From: Morganella psychrotolerans
Lineage (GTDB): Bacteria > Pseudomonadota > Gammaproteobacteria > Enterobacterales > Enterobacteriaceae
Assembly (NCBI RefSeq): GCF_001676055.1
Contig: NZ_LZEX01000042.1
Location: 186,001 to 250,000 of the forward strand
Direction of reading: 5' to 3'
Length of the DNA stretch: 64,000 nt
A program made the translations under genes and the position numbers. Positions 43,716 to 53,649 of this stretch are shown here, piece by piece; within the stretch, counting starts at the first letter, position 1; the number at the start of each line of letters is the position of its first letter. The notes under the pieces are model-generated. The model made no database searches. It was not told where the DNA came from and was given only the letters and a program-made list of their open reading frames with translations.

Positions 43716-45398
43716 TCACTTAAATACAGCCAGAAATTCCGCCACCGGACCAAGCGCCAGTGCGGGAACAAATGTCAGCGCGCCGATCAGTAAAATCGCA
43801 GCAATCAATAACCCGGTAAATAATGCACCGGTTGTCGGCAAGGTTCCGGCACCGGCGGTCTGAGCTGTTTTTCTCACTAACGCACCTGCCAGAGCCATAA
43901 TCAGTGCTATCACCACAAAACGACCGGCAAACATACAAAATGCCAGTAACAGGTTCCAGAACGGGGTATTGGTGCTTAACCCGGCGAATGCGCTGCCGTT
44001 ATTGTTGGATGCTGATGACAACGCATAGAGCACTTCTGTAAAGCCGTGGGCGCCCGGATTGAGAACCGCACCGCGCCCGGCATCGGTACTCAGCGCCAGT
44101 GCCGTGCCCAGCAAGACCAACGCCGGGGTAACCAGGATGGCCAGTGCGGTCAGTTTCATCTCCCGCACTTCGATTTTTTTACCGAGATATTCAGGCGTGC
44201 GTCCAATCATCAGTCCGGCAATAAAGACCGCGAGGAACACAAACAGCATCATGCCGTAGAAACCTGCGCCGACACCGCCGAAAATCACCTCGCCAATCTG
44301 CATCAGCCACAGCGGGATCAATCCGCCGAGCGGTGTCAGTGAATCATGCATACTGTTCACCGCGCCGCAGGACGCGGCTGTCGTCACCGCCACAAATAAT
44401 CCGGTTGCAAGAATACCGAAACGCGCCTCTTTACCTTCCATATTGATGGCGCTGTCGATACCAAGTGCGGTAAATGCAGGGTTACCCTGAGTTTCACTCC
44501 ACATCACTGCTGCTGCTGCCGCAACAAACACAATGCTCATTGCGACCAGCAGAGTCAGACCCTGACGCGGATTACCGGTACAGCGTCCGAAGGAAAAACA
44601 GAGTGCAGCGGGGATCAGAAAGATAGCGAGCATCTGCACAAAGTTAGTCAGCGCAGTCGGATTTTCAAACGGATGTGCGGAGTTCGCACCAAAGAAACCG
44701 CCACCATTCGTACCAAGGAGTTTGATCGCTTCCTGAGAGGCAACCGGTCCCATCGGTACTATCTGCTGTACGCCTTCAGGGGTGATAATCATCTGATAAT
44801 CATGAAAATTCTGGATAACACCCTGAGAGATAAAAAACAGCGCAATAATGACCGATAGTGGTAATAACAACCACAGCGTGATCCGGGTGAGATCGACCCA
44901 CGCATTACCGAGAGTGTGCACACTGTGTCGGCACAGTGCGCGGATCAGCGCAAAGGCGACCGCAATCCCGGTGGCAGCAGACAGAAAATTCTGCACGGTC
45001 AGCCCCGCCATCTGGCTGAAATAGCTGACGGTGGATTCACCGCTGTATGACTGCCAGTTCGTATTGGTTACAAAACTTACCGCCGTATTCAGCGCCAGAT
45101 CCCATGACATTCCCGGGAAGTGACGCGGATTAAGCGGTAAATCGGCCTGTAACATCAGGATAGCCATCAGCAGAACCAAACCAAGACCATTAAACAACAA
45201 CAGTGCAGTCAGATAACGCTGCCAGCGCATCTCTTCGTTGCGGATCCCCGCAAACCGCCACAAGGTTCTTTCCACGCTGCCGATAAACGGCAAAGGTGCG
45301 CCGTCAATAAAGCGCACCAGGACATGGCTGAGTAATTTTGCCGATATCAGCAAAACGATCAGAAACCCGGCAATGAGTAAAAATGCATTCGCTGCCAT
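43716..45398 (-). CDS. kdpA: KdpA, K+-translocating subunit
   Basis: Membrane subunit (560 aa) related to K+ channels, with four selectivity-filter-like loops. Examples are [48 protein letters not shown] and [21 protein letters not shown]. Its ATG overlaps the kdpF stop (ATGA). Complete length. Confidence 0.98.
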   Translation of the reverse strand: MAANAFLLIAGFLIVLLISAKLLSHVLVRFIDGAPLPFIGSVERTLWRFAGIRNEEMRWQRYLTALLLFNGLGLVLLMAILMLQADLPLNPRHFPGMSWDLALNTAVSFVTNTNWQSYSGESTVSYFSQMAGLTVQNFLSAATGIAVAFALIRALCRHSVHTLGNAWVDLTRITLWLLLPLSVIIALFFISQGVIQNFHDYQMIITPEGVQQIVPMGPVASQEAIKLLGTNGGGFFGANSAHPFENPTALTNFVQMLAIFLIPAALCFSFGRCTGNPRQGLTLLVAMSIVFVAAAAAVMWSETQGNPAFTALGIDSAINMEGKEARFGILATGLFVAVTTAASCGAVNSMHDSLTPLGGLIPLWLMQIGEVIFGGVGAGFYGMMLFVFLAVFIAGLMIGRTPEYLGKKIEVREMKLTALAILVTPALVLLGTALALSTDAGRGAVLNPGAHGFTEVLYALSSASNNNGSAFAGLSTNTPFWNLLLAFCMFAGRFVVIALIMALAGALVRKTAQTAGAGTLPTTGALFTGLLIAAILLIGALTFVPALALGPVAEFLAVFK

Positions 45399-45487
45399 CA
45401 GAATTTCTCCGCATTAATTAAGGCATAGAGCAGATACGCCAAAAGCAGGATCGTGCCGGCAAGACCCGCGATAAAACCCAGACTCAT
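45398..45487 (-). CDS. kdpF: KdpF, small stabilising subunit of the K+ ATPase
   Basis: A 29-residue single-span peptide, starting [18 protein letters not shown] and ending LINAEKF. It matches KdpF in size and hydrophobicity. Its TGA overlaps the kdpA ATG, so it heads the operon. In E. coli it stabilises the KdpABC complex. Confidence 0.93.
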   Translation of the reverse strand: MSLGFIAGLAGTILLLAYLLYALINAEKF

Positions 45488-45569
45488 AATTAATCCTTAC
45501 ACCAGTGAGTTATTCAGGATGCAGTCTAGGAAACGGGGTGCAAAGATGTTGCAAAATTCAGGAGGGAAG

Positions 45570-45591
45570 ATATAAAAAAAGTGTAAAAATA
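45570..45591 (-). promoter_or_regulatory. Probable KdpE binding site upstream of kdpF
   Basis: On the minus strand the sequence TATTTTTACAC followed by TTTTTTTATATC closely resembles the T-rich tandem KdpE target of E. coli (TTTTTATAC-TTTTTTTACAC). It lies about 85-105 bp upstream of the kdpF start, a suitable activator position. Confidence 0.72.
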
Positions 45592-45595
45592 CAAA

Positions 45596-45623
45596 ACCGC
45601 CCGGTAAGCATATGCCGGGCGGT
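45596..45623 (-). terminator. Terminator of the Sel1-repeat gene
   Basis: ACCGCCCGG and CCGGGCGGT form a perfect 9-bp stem. On the minus strand it is followed by TTTTGTATTTTT. It ends the upstream Sel1 transcript just before the KdpE site. Confidence 0.88.
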
Positions 45624-45648
45624 TCAGAAGGACGGGGGAAAATCAGTA

Positions 45649-46425
45649 TTATTCAGTGCGTCTGACAATATACTCGTCAACCGCAGTCAGATTTTTACAG
45701 GCCAGGGCGATGTCATGATCACACCCTTTCTGAAAGAATTTCCGGCTTTTTACCGGGTCGATATAAAAATAATACGCACCGAGATCCACATATGCCTGAA
45801 ACTCACCCTGTACGATAGCTTTATTATAATATTTCGTTGCCTGGCCAATATCGTCCACTTCAGAATTATAATGCTTTCCCATCACAAGGAGACTCGCACG
45901 ATGGTTTTGCTCTGCTGCTTTCAAAAATAGCGCCAGTGCTTTTTGATCACTCTGCGGCAAATACCGCCCGGCAATATATTGCATACCGACAAAAAACTGT
46001 GACTGAGCATCGCCGGCTGCTGCCTGTTGCAGAAAAATAGCCAGAGCATCATCGATATACTGACGGCCTTTCACCACATCGCCCGGTGTACCGGCACCTT
46101 CTTCATACGCCACGCCCAGACGAAACATTGAATACGCATCACGACCGGCAGCACCCGCCTGATAGTAGCTAAAGGCTTTTTCCGGTGAGGCTTTCACACC
46201 ATAGCCATGCTGATAAATATCGCCTAATTTTCCGTTTGCCGGAATATAGCCGGCATCAAGAGATTGCTGAAATAAAATACGGATAGCCCGGTAATCCGGT
46301 GGCGCAATACGTCCGGCGGAATCAGCTAATAAAGCCTCACCCCAGTCATAATTTTTCTCTGCCGACGCCGGTGGAATACATATCAGTGAAATAAATATAC
46401 TTACTATAACGCCAAGGTTTTTCAT
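45649..46425 (-). CDS. Exported Sel1-repeat protein
   Basis: A 258-residue protein with a signal peptide (MKNLGVIVSIFISLICIPPASA) and Sel1-type helical repeats. Recognisable repeats include NGKLGDIYQHGYGVKASPEK, AYSMFRLGVAYEEGAGTPGD and AQSQFFVGMQYIAGRYLPQ. Sel1 repeats mediate protein contacts in the periplasm; no specific partner can be named. The C-terminus has two cysteines (GCDHDIALACKNL). A related, broken gene lies at 47449-48290, with a glycosyltransferase remnant between. It is divergent from that gene and has its own terminator. Confidence 0.85.
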   Translation of the reverse strand: MKNLGVIVSIFISLICIPPASAEKNYDWGEALLADSAGRIAPPDYRAIRILFQQSLDAGYIPANGKLGDIYQHGYGVKASPEKAFSYYQAGAAGRDAYSMFRLGVAYEEGAGTPGDVVKGRQYIDDALAIFLQQAAAGDAQSQFFVGMQYIAGRYLPQSDQKALALFLKAAEQNHRASLLVMGKHYNSEVDDIGQATKYYNKAIVQGEFQAYVDLGAYYFYIDPVKSRKFFQKGCDHDIALACKNLTAVDEYIVRRTE

Positions 46426-46639
46426 ATTTACTGTCCCTGTACAACCTTTAATAACATATTAATCACCCGGATAACTCCGGATTACACCATGTAATATAAT
46501 TGAAACATAAATATAGGTAAAATGTCGAGATCATCGCAATGTTATTATTGAAATTAATGTTATTTTAAAACTTAGACTCTCACCAAAAATAAATACCATG
46601 TGAGTATTACTTAGCTAGGTTGAAACGGATTTCAATTAA

Positions 46640-47348
46640 ATGAAGATACCTAAGATAATTCATCAAATTAACACTCTCGGAATACAATCATCAACAAAAA
46701 ATGAATTACAGGCAATGTCAGAACTAAAGTGTAATAACATTGACTGGGAATACCGATTTTATGATGAACAGCAAATTTTTTTTATTTTTATTCGGCAATG
46801 ACAAGCAGCGTTATATGGATGCCTACTACAGCATCAACCCCGTTTATGGTGCTGCAAGAGCTGATTACTTTCGGTATTTAATTATCCGTGAGTTTGGTGG
46901 TGCTTACTTTGATGTAAAAAGCTATACAACGATATCATTAAATAAAATCATTCAACCTGATGATGAAATGGTTATTTTCAAATGGCAGGGACACCCGGAA
47001 CTATCCTATGAAGGTTATGGCATTCATAGTGAAATAAAAAAAGGAACGGAGCATCAGCAATGGAATATATTATCGACACCAAACAATAAATATATTAATA
47101 ATGTTGTTGAAAGAGTTACTCAACATATTGAAAATTATACACCTGAAAAATACGGTGTCGGTATGTATGGCGTACTCAGGACAACCGGACCCATTGCTTA
47201 TACCAATGCGATTAATGAATTAGATTGTTATGACGGAATACGGTTTGCAGGAAATAATGCTGATAATCATGTTATTTATGCAAAAAATCACTACAGAACC
47301 AGTAAGCATTACTCTCAATTATATGAACCAATTATTTTACGCGAATGA
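46640..47348 (+). pseudogene. Family-32-like glycosyltransferase, frameshifted in a T8 run
   Basis: From ATG 46640 the frame gives MKIPKIIHQI, the typical N-terminus of DXD sugar-binding (GT32-type) glycosyltransferases. It stops at 46799 after QQIFFIFIRQ. The remainder (FGNDKQRYMDAYYSINPVYG, ARADYFRYLIIREFGGAYFDVKS) is in the +1 frame to 47348. Removing one T from the T8 run at 46776-46783 gives a continuous 235-aa protein. The DXD position reads DVK, as in some family members. The DNA is visibly AT-richer than its neighbours and the ribosome site is weak. It could be decayed, phase-variable or a sequencing error. Confidence 0.75.
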
Positions 47349-47448
47349 ATAACAGAAGTATAATGACTCACATAATGTGTCAAAGAGATATAAATTTCCT
47401 GATATATCCCGACATATATTGGTTCATAAAATGCTTATGGAATATGCA

Positions 47449-48290
47449 ATGAGAATCGCTATCGCAGCAGGATTATTTTGTACCGCCCTTTTTTTTTACA
47501 TCTGCGCTTAACGCGCAACCGTCCCCGGTAAAGCAACAGGAAGCCGCCGCCCTGAGCGGTAATATTACGGCTCAAATAAAACTGGCTGATAAATATCTGG
47601 CACAAAAAGAGACTGTGCAGGCGGAGTACTGGTACAGAAAAGCGGCAGAGCAAAACAACCCTTATGCGCAAAATGCCCTCGGTAAACTACTATTGCTTGG
47701 CGACCAATCCCCTGATTCACTGATGCAGGCGAAAATCTGGTTTGAAAAGGCTGCAACACAACAATATGCACCCGCGCAAACCAACCTGGGTAATGTTTAT
47801 CTTCATTTAGCTGATTTAAATGATAAAAAAAAATAATAATATTGTGCATGCCCGCTACTGGTTTGAAAAAGCGGCCCGCCAAAATGTCGCTGTTGCGCAA
47901 TTTCAGCTGGGTATGATGTATCTGCATGCCTGGGGAGTAAAACAGGATATCAGCAAAGCCAGAACCTGGTTTGAGAAAGCCGCCGCACAAGATCAGCCTG
48001 ATGCACTTTATCAGCTTGGCCTGATGTATTACGGCGGCAAAGGATGCGAAGGTGATAACTGCGCCATTGCCCGCCATTTTTATGAAAAAGCAGCTCTTCA
48101 GTCACATGGTACGGCACAGTTCTATCTTTCAATGATGTATTTACAGGGGCACGGCGTGGCGCAGGATTATGACAAAGGCGTATCCCTGATGCAGGCGTCA
48201 TGTGATAACGGTGAACCGGAAGCCTGCCCGTGGGCAAAAAATCTGACAGAAGAGAGCGATAAATTCCGTCAGATTTTTTCGGTAAAATAA
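47449..48290 (+). pseudogene. Exported Sel1-repeat protein, frameshifted in T9 and A9 runs
   Basis: ATG 47449 begins a signal peptide (MRIAIAAGLFCTALFF) that goes out of frame in the T9 run at 47489-47497. The continuation TSALNAQPSPV and the first Sel1 units (YWYRKAAEQNNPYAQNALGK) are in the +1 frame and end at an A9 run (47825-47833). The rest (RYWFEKAARQNVAVAQFQLG, PDALYQLGLMYYGGKGCEG) is again +1. Removing one T and one A gives a 279-aa protein with at least four Sel1 repeats. Upstream in-frame ATGs at 47431 and 47437 are possible starts. It is related to the intact gene at 45649-46425. Confidence 0.82.
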
Positions 48291-48296
48291 ACCGGT

Positions 48297-48998
48297 TCAA
48301 CCGCCCAGATAGGCGCTTCTTACGGCTTCGTTAGCCAATAGCGCCTGACCGGTATCTTCCAGTACCACCCGCCCGTTTTCAAGTACATAGCCTCTGTCTG
48401 CCAGTTTCAGCGCCTGGTTTGCATTTTGCTCCACCAGGAAAATCGTCATCCCGGCATCCCGCAACTCACGGATAGTGTCAAAAATCTGCATGATAATGAT
48501 GGGGGCGAGCCCCAGAGACGGCTCATCCAGTAACAGTAACTGCGGACTGCTCATCAGTGCGCGCCCTATCGCCAGCATCTGCTGCTCACCGCCGGACATA
48601 GTTCCCGCCCTCTGATGACGACGCTCCTGAAGGCGTGGGAAGAGTTCATACACCTGTGCTATCCGGCTCTGATACTGTGATTTAGTGGCAAAAAAACCGC
48701 CCATTGCCAGATTCTCTTCCACCGTCATGCGCCCGAAAACCCGCCGACCTTCCGGCACCAGCGCAATATCTTTGCGCATAATTTGTGCTGTCGGCAGAGA
48801 AGTAATGACTTCGCTGTTATAACGGATCTCACCTTCGGTTGCCCGTGGCTCACCGCACAAGGTACTGAGCAGTGTGGTTTTTCCGGCGCCGTTAGCACCA
48901 ATCAGGGTGACGATTTCCCCTTTTTTAACTGACAGACTGACCTGATGCAGCGCCTGAATTTTGCCGTATTGTGCGCTGACATTATTAAATTCCAGCAT
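48297..48998 (-). CDS. livF: LivF, branched-chain amino acid ABC transporter ATPase
   Basis: ATPase (233 aa) of the high-affinity Leu/Ile/Val importer. Walker A GANGAGKTT, signature MSGGEQQML and Walker B LLLLDEPSLGLAP are in order. Its start meets the livG stop directly. It is last of the livKHMGF run. Confidence 0.95.
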   Translation of the reverse strand: MLEFNNVSAQYGKIQALHQVSLSVKKGEIVTLIGANGAGKTTLLSTLCGEPRATEGEIRYNSEVITSLPTAQIMRKDIALVPEGRRVFGRMTVEENLAMGGFFATKSQYQSRIAQVYELFPRLQERRHQRAGTMSGGEQQMLAIGRALMSSPQLLLLDEPSLGLAPIIIMQIFDTIRELRDAGMTIFLVEQNANQALKLADRGYVLENGRVVLEDTGQALLANEAVRSAYLGG

Positions 48999-49768
48999 TA
49001 ATACGCCTCCCCTAAATACGCGCGGATCACATCAGGATGATTACGAATTTCAGCCGGTGTGCCGTTTGCCAGCGGTGTTCCCTGGTTTACCACATAGATC
49101 CGGTCAGAAATCCCCATCACCAGTTTCATATCATGCTCAATCAGCAACACCGATACATTATGCTTTGCGCGCAGCTCAATAATCAGTGCATCCAAATCGT
49201 CTGTTTCTTTCGGGTTCAGCCCGGCAGCAGGTTCATCCAGCATCAGAATATCCGGACGGGTCACCATACAGCGGGCAATTTCCAGCCGCCGCTGCTGACC
49301 ATACGCCAGATTTCCCGCCTGACGGTTTGCCACTGAGGTCAGTCCGGTGCGCTCCAGCCATACGATGGCATTTTCCATGGCTTCGCGCTGATCCCGGCGG
49401 AATGACGGCAGTGTCAGCAATCCTGCCAGCAAACCGCTTTTGTGAAGCTGATGCTGCGCCACCAGCAGATTTTCAATCACGGTCATCTCTTTAAACAGGC
49501 GCACATGCTGAAAAGTACGGATCATCCCGCGCTTTGCGATAGCCTGCCCGGATAAGCCCTGTATCGGTTTACCGCGCAGCAGAACCTCTCCGCCCGCCGG
49601 TTTATAAAATCCGGTTAAACAGTTGAAAATAGTGGTTTTCCCGGCACCATTCGGGCCGATCAGCGAGACAATTTCGCCCGCACTCAGGTGCAATGAAACC
49701 TGGTTTACTGCCAGCAATCCGCCGAAGCGCATTGTCAGGTCTGATACCTGCAATAATGTGTCTGTCAT
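48998..49768 (-). CDS. livG: LivG, branched-chain amino acid ABC transporter ATPase
   Basis: Second ATPase subunit (256 aa), with Walker [10 protein letters not shown], the LivG-type insert GMIRTFQHVRLFKEMTVIENLLVAQH, and LAYGQQRRLEIARCM in the signature position. Walker B is ILMLDEPAAGLNP. It overlaps livM by 4 bp. Confidence 0.95.
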   Translation of the reverse strand: MTDTLLQVSDLTMRFGGLLAVNQVSLHLSAGEIVSLIGPNGAGKTTIFNCLTGFYKPAGGEVLLRGKPIQGLSGQAIAKRGMIRTFQHVRLFKEMTVIENLLVAQHQLHKSGLLAGLLTLPSFRRDQREAMENAIVWLERTGLTSVANRQAGNLAYGQQRRLEIARCMVTRPDILMLDEPAAGLNPKETDDLDALIIELRAKHNVSVLLIEHDMKLVMGISDRIYVVNQGTPLANGTPAEIRNHPDVIRAYLGEAY

Positions 49769-51048
49769 TGTGCGCCCCCGGTTTTCTCAGCAGAGCCGGT
49801 ACGGATTTTCAGATGCGGGCGTGACATCGGCAATAACCCCTGCGGACGCCAGACCATCATCAGTACCATCAATGCACCGAGCAGCAACATGCTGTAGGCA
49901 TTCAGATCCCGCATCATTTCACGGGAAACCACGAGGATCACTGCCGCAAGAATAACAGAGGTTTGTGATCCCATACCGCCCAGCACCACCACCGCCAGCA
50001 CAAAGGCCGATTCAGCAAAGGTGAAAGATTCAGGGCTGATAAATCCCTGACGTGCGGCAAACAGAGTTCCGGCAATACCGGCAAAGGCGGCGCTGATGGT
50101 GAACGCTGTCAGTTTAATACGTGTCGGACTTAACCCTAAGGAGCGGCAGGCAATTTCATCTTCGCGCAGCGCTTCCCACGCACGTCCCATCGGCATACGC
50201 AGTAATCTGTTGATGATAAATAAGGTGATAATCACCAGCAGCAGTGCAACCAAATAAAGGAAAATAATGCGATCCCCGGGGTCATACGCCAGACCAAAGA
50301 AATTATGAAAGGTATCCCAACCGCCCTCTTTGGCAGTTCTGCCAAATTCCAGCCCGAACAGAGTGGGTTTAGGGATCTGACTGATCCCGTTCGGTCCGCC
50401 GGTCAATTCGGTATTATTCAGCAGCAGAATACGGACAATTTCCCCGAATCCGAGAGTGACAATCGCCAGATAATCCCCCCGCAACCGCAACACCGGAAAG
50501 CCAAGCAGCAGCCCGGAGAGCGCGGCAACAATACCTGCCAGCGGCAGGCTCTGCCAGAATCCCCAGCCGAAATAGTGATTCATCAGCCCGTAAGTGTAGG
50601 CGCCGATAGCATAGAAACCTGCGTAACCCAACACCAGCAGCCCGGACAGCCCGACCACCACATTCAGCCCGAGACCGAGCATCACATAAATCAGTGTTAA
50701 GGTAGCGATGTCCACACTGCCGCGTGAAACAATAAACGGCCAGATAATTGCCGCGACAATAATCAGCCCGGCGATAATTTTTTGGGACGTTGTGGAGCCG
50801 TCAAAGTCCGGCAGCAGCCAGTTTTTTTTCGGCAGACGTGCCGTAAGCTGTTTCAGTGACGGGCGCACCAACTGAAAAACAAAGACAAGCACACAGCCAA
50901 TACCGATCCACTCCCAGCGGATACTGTCGGCGTTGCGCACAACAAGCTGTGTGCCGTCGAGTGACAGTTGCAGCCCCATCATAACCGAGGCCAGTACAAA
51001 CAGGGTCACAGTGGCGATAATGGCATTTATCCAGTGAGATTTTGTCAT
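49765..51048 (-). CDS. livM: LivM, branched-chain amino acid permease
   Basis: Inner-membrane permease (427 aa). It has the long N-terminal part typical of enterobacterial LivM (first span about 9-27) and the core LGLNVVVGLSGLLVLGYAGFYAIGAYTYGL. The coupling-loop region EALREDEIACRSLGLSPTRIKLTAF is also present. Overlaps livH and livG by 4 bp each. Confidence 0.95.
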   Translation of the reverse strand: MTKSHWINAIIATVTLFVLASVMMGLQLSLDGTQLVVRNADSIRWEWIGIGCVLVFVFQLVRPSLKQLTARLPKKNWLLPDFDGSTTSQKIIAGLIIVAAIIWPFIVSRGSVDIATLTLIYVMLGLGLNVVVGLSGLLVLGYAGFYAIGAYTYGLMNHYFGWGFWQSLPLAGIVAALSGLLLGFPVLRLRGDYLAIVTLGFGEIVRILLLNNTELTGGPNGISQIPKPTLFGLEFGRTAKEGGWDTFHNFFGLAYDPGDRIIFLYLVALLLVIITLFIINRLLRMPMGRAWEALREDEIACRSLGLSPTRIKLTAFTISAAFAGIAGTLFAARQGFISPESFTFAESAFVLAVVVLGGMGSQTSVILAAVILVVSREMMRDLNAYSMLLLGALMVLMMVWRPQGLLPMSRPHLKIRTGSAEKTGGAQ

Positions 51049-51971
51049 ACTTTTTCAACCTCCGGACGCCCTAAGATCCCGGTCGGCATCACCAGCAACA
51101 CAAGAATCAGCAAGCTGAATGAAACCACATCTTTGTATTCCGTACTGAAATACGCAGAGGTCATCGCTTCAGAAATACCGAGGATCAACCCGCCGATCAT
51201 GGCGCCGGGAATACTGCCGATCCCGCCGAGAACCGCAGCAGTAAAGGCTTTCATTCCGGCCATAAAACCAATGTACGGATTGATCACGCCATAGAATTGC
51301 CCTAACAGAACCCCGGCGACCGCCGCCATTGCCGCGCCGATCACAAAGGTCAGCGCTATCACGCGATCAGTATTGATCCCGAGCAACCCGGCCATTTTCA
51401 GATCTTCCGCGCAGGCACGACACGCCCGTCCCATGCGGGAGTAGCGGATAAACAAGGTCAGCGCCAACATCGCCAGCACGGTTACTACCCAGATAGTTAT
51501 CTGCATAGCAGAGATGGTCGCGGCAAATCCGCCGCTTTCACCCAGTGTCCAGCGCCCCTCAATCAGCCCGGGCAACGCGAGATCACGCGAGCCTTGCGAC
51601 AGACTGACAAAGTTCTGCAGAAAAATGGACATTCCGATCGCCGAAATCAGCGCAATCAGCCGCTTTGAGTGACGGACGGGCCGGTATGCGACCCGTTCGA
51701 TACTCCAGCCATACGCCGATGAAATCACAATCGCGGTAATAAATGCAGCGGTTATCAGCAACCAGCCGACATCGATCCCCAGCATCATCAGACCGGCAAT
51801 CACGATAAACGAGACGTAGCTGCCGATCATATAAACTTCGCCGTGGGCAAAATTGATCATGCCGATAATGCCGTACACCATCGTGTAACCGATAGCGATC
51901 AGAGCGTAAGTGCTTCCCAGCGTTAATCCGTTCAATAATTGCTGCGTAAAATATAATAATTGTTCTGACAT
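51045..51971 (-). CDS. livH: LivH, branched-chain amino acid permease
   Basis: Partner permease. The start at 51971 (308 aa) follows AGGGAG by 7 bp and gives MSEQLLYFTQQLLNGLTLGS; a longer frame from 52001 adds 10 non-family residues. NFAHGEVYMIGSYVSF and RACRACAEDLKMAGLLGINTDRVIALTF are family blocks. livM overlaps its end. Confidence 0.95.
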   Translation of the reverse strand: MSEQLLYFTQQLLNGLTLGSTYALIAIGYTMVYGIIGMINFAHGEVYMIGSYVSFIVIAGLMMLGIDVGWLLITAAFITAIVISSAYGWSIERVAYRPVRHSKRLIALISAIGMSIFLQNFVSLSQGSRDLALPGLIEGRWTLGESGGFAATISAMQITIWVVTVLAMLALTLFIRYSRMGRACRACAEDLKMAGLLGINTDRVIALTFVIGAAMAAVAGVLLGQFYGVINPYIGFMAGMKAFTAAVLGGIGSIPGAMIGGLILGISEAMTSAYFSTEYKDVVSFSLLILVLLVMPTGILGRPEVEKV

Positions 51972-52017
51972 AGCGCACTCCCTGAAATACACGGCCTGCA
52001 TAAGTTACTGCGGCGGA

Positions 52018-53130
52018 TCAGTTCAGCGGTGAAGATGTTCCGTCTTTGTGCCACTCAAATACGCCGAATTCGAACCCTTTCAGGTCGCCGTTTGGTGTCC
52101 AGTTCAGTTCGCCCATCACCGTTTCAACCGGTTTTGCTTTCAGGTCAGCCGCGAGATCAGCTGGTTCCATACTGCCGCTGCGGGTCATTGCGGTAGTCAG
52201 GGATTGCAGTGCCGCATAGGTTGTCCAGATAAACGGCCCTGATGCATCCAGCTTTTTCGCACTCAGTGCATCAACAACCGGTTTGTTCGCAGGGACCTGG
52301 TCATAGCGTTTCGGCAGTGTTACCAGCATGCCCTCTGAGGCATCACCGGCGATATTTGAAAGTGAAGAGTTCCCCACGCCTTCCGGTCCCATAAAGCGGA
52401 TATTCAGGCCGTTCTGTTTTGCCTGGCGTAAAATTTGTCCCATTTCAGGGTAATAGCCGCCGAAATAGACGAAATCGACATTCTCTTTTTTCAGGCGGGC
52501 AACCAGCGCGGAGAAATCTTTATCCCCTGCGGTCACACCTTCAAACAGCACCTCTTTCACACCGGCTTTGTTCAGGCTCTCTTTGACGGAACGCGCCAGA
52601 CCTTCACCGTACTGCTGTTTGTCATGCACAACAGCGATGCGCTGAGGTTTGATGTTATTCATAATGTATTTTGCGGCAGTCGGTCCCTGGTCAGAATCCA
52701 GCCCTGTGGTGCGCATTATCAGAGAGTAACCACGGGTGGTTAAATCCGCATTGGTCGCCGCAGGGGTGATCATCAGAACGCCTTCATCTTCATAAATATC
52801 TGACGCCGGCTGAGTTGAAGAGGAGCAGAGGTGTCCGATAACATAGCGCATGCCGTCATTAATAACTTTATTGGCAACCGCAACTGCCTGTTTCGGATCA
52901 CAGGCGTCATCATATTCTTTGATAACCAGCTTATTACCATTGATGCCGCCTTTGGCATTAATATCTTCGACGGCCTGGCGCGCACCGGTAAATTCCATGT
53001 CGCCGTATTGCGCAACCGGACCGGACATCGCCCCCACAACCGCAACATTGATATCTTCTGCATATACTGTTGCACTCAGTGCACAAGAGACTGCCCCGGC
53101 AATGATTGCTGTTTTAATTTTTTTATTCAT
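52018..53130 (-). CDS. livK: LivK/LivJ-type branched-chain amino acid binding protein
   Basis: Periplasmic binding protein (370 aa) with signal peptide [53 protein letters not shown] and [29 protein letters not shown] line the ligand cleft. It heads the liv run, 46 bp before livH. Whether it is the Leu-specific (LivK) or LIV-type (LivJ) protein cannot be decided; only one copy is present here. Confidence 0.92.
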   Translation of the reverse strand: MNKKIKTAIIAGAVSCALSATVYAEDINVAVVGAMSGPVAQYGDMEFTGARQAVEDINAKGGINGNKLVIKEYDDACDPKQAVAVANKVINDGMRYVIGHLCSSSTQPASDIYEDEGVLMITPAATNADLTTRGYSLIMRTTGLDSDQGPTAAKYIMNNIKPQRIAVVHDKQQYGEGLARSVKESLNKAGVKEVLFEGVTAGDKDFSALVARLKKENVDFVYFGGYYPEMGQILRQAKQNGLNIRFMGPEGVGNSSLSNIAGDASEGMLVTLPKRYDQVPANKPVVDALSAKKLDASGPFIWTTYAALQSLTTAMTRSGSMEPADLAADLKAKPVETVMGELNWTPNGDLKGFEFGVFEWHKDGTSSPLN

Positions 53131-53447
53131 CGGAAATATCCCCGTCGGTTATCTGCTGAGTGACCGAAAATCAGTAAATTACGCGCATTACATAAATTAA
53201 TGCTTTATTTTCATGTTATTAATCAGGCTTTTTATGCTGAAAAGCAAATCACAGAGGGAGATAATTGCATCACATGAAGAATAATATCCGGTAAAAATCG
53301 GGTGTTTTTCCGGCTAACAACAGTGTTATAAACTGGTTAATGATTCGTTACGGGCTACTTAATGCGGAAATTCTCCGGTAAAAAAATAATTTTCCCTCAC
53401 TATTCCGATAGCTTTGTCCGACATTTGTTATTAGATTCAAACGAGAA
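53131..53447. other. Upstream region of livK, no gene seen
   Basis: This AT-rich noncoding stretch lies between livK (-) and the ERIC element. It should hold the liv promoter; I see no operator that I can name. Confidence 0.5.
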
Positions 53448-53573
53448 ATACCCTTATTCATTCAAACTGCAGGTTCGTTGGCTGCGGTCAGCCAGCCGGG
53501 TCACATACTGATGTATGCTCCCCGACCGTCTTCTCTTGCCGCCTGCCTGCATCTTGAATGACGTTGGGTAGAT
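53448..53573. repeat. ERIC element, inverted relative to the other full copies
   Basis: Begins ATACCCTTATTCATTCAAAC, has the central palindrome GGGTCACATACTGATGTATG, and ends CATCTTGAATGACGTTGGGTA. It is the reverse orientation of the copies at 20062 and 54564. Confidence 0.9.
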
Positions 53574-53649
53574 ATTATTTTTTATAAAATTCAATTTATT
53601 ACTTTATTTTATCCGGTTCGGGATTTTCCTTTATAATTGTACTGATGAA

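Noticed and set aside
47615-47836. Stand-alone 73-aa Sel1 peptide
   Set aside because: It is the middle piece of the frameshifted gene at 47449-48290; flanking pieces continue the same repeat pattern.
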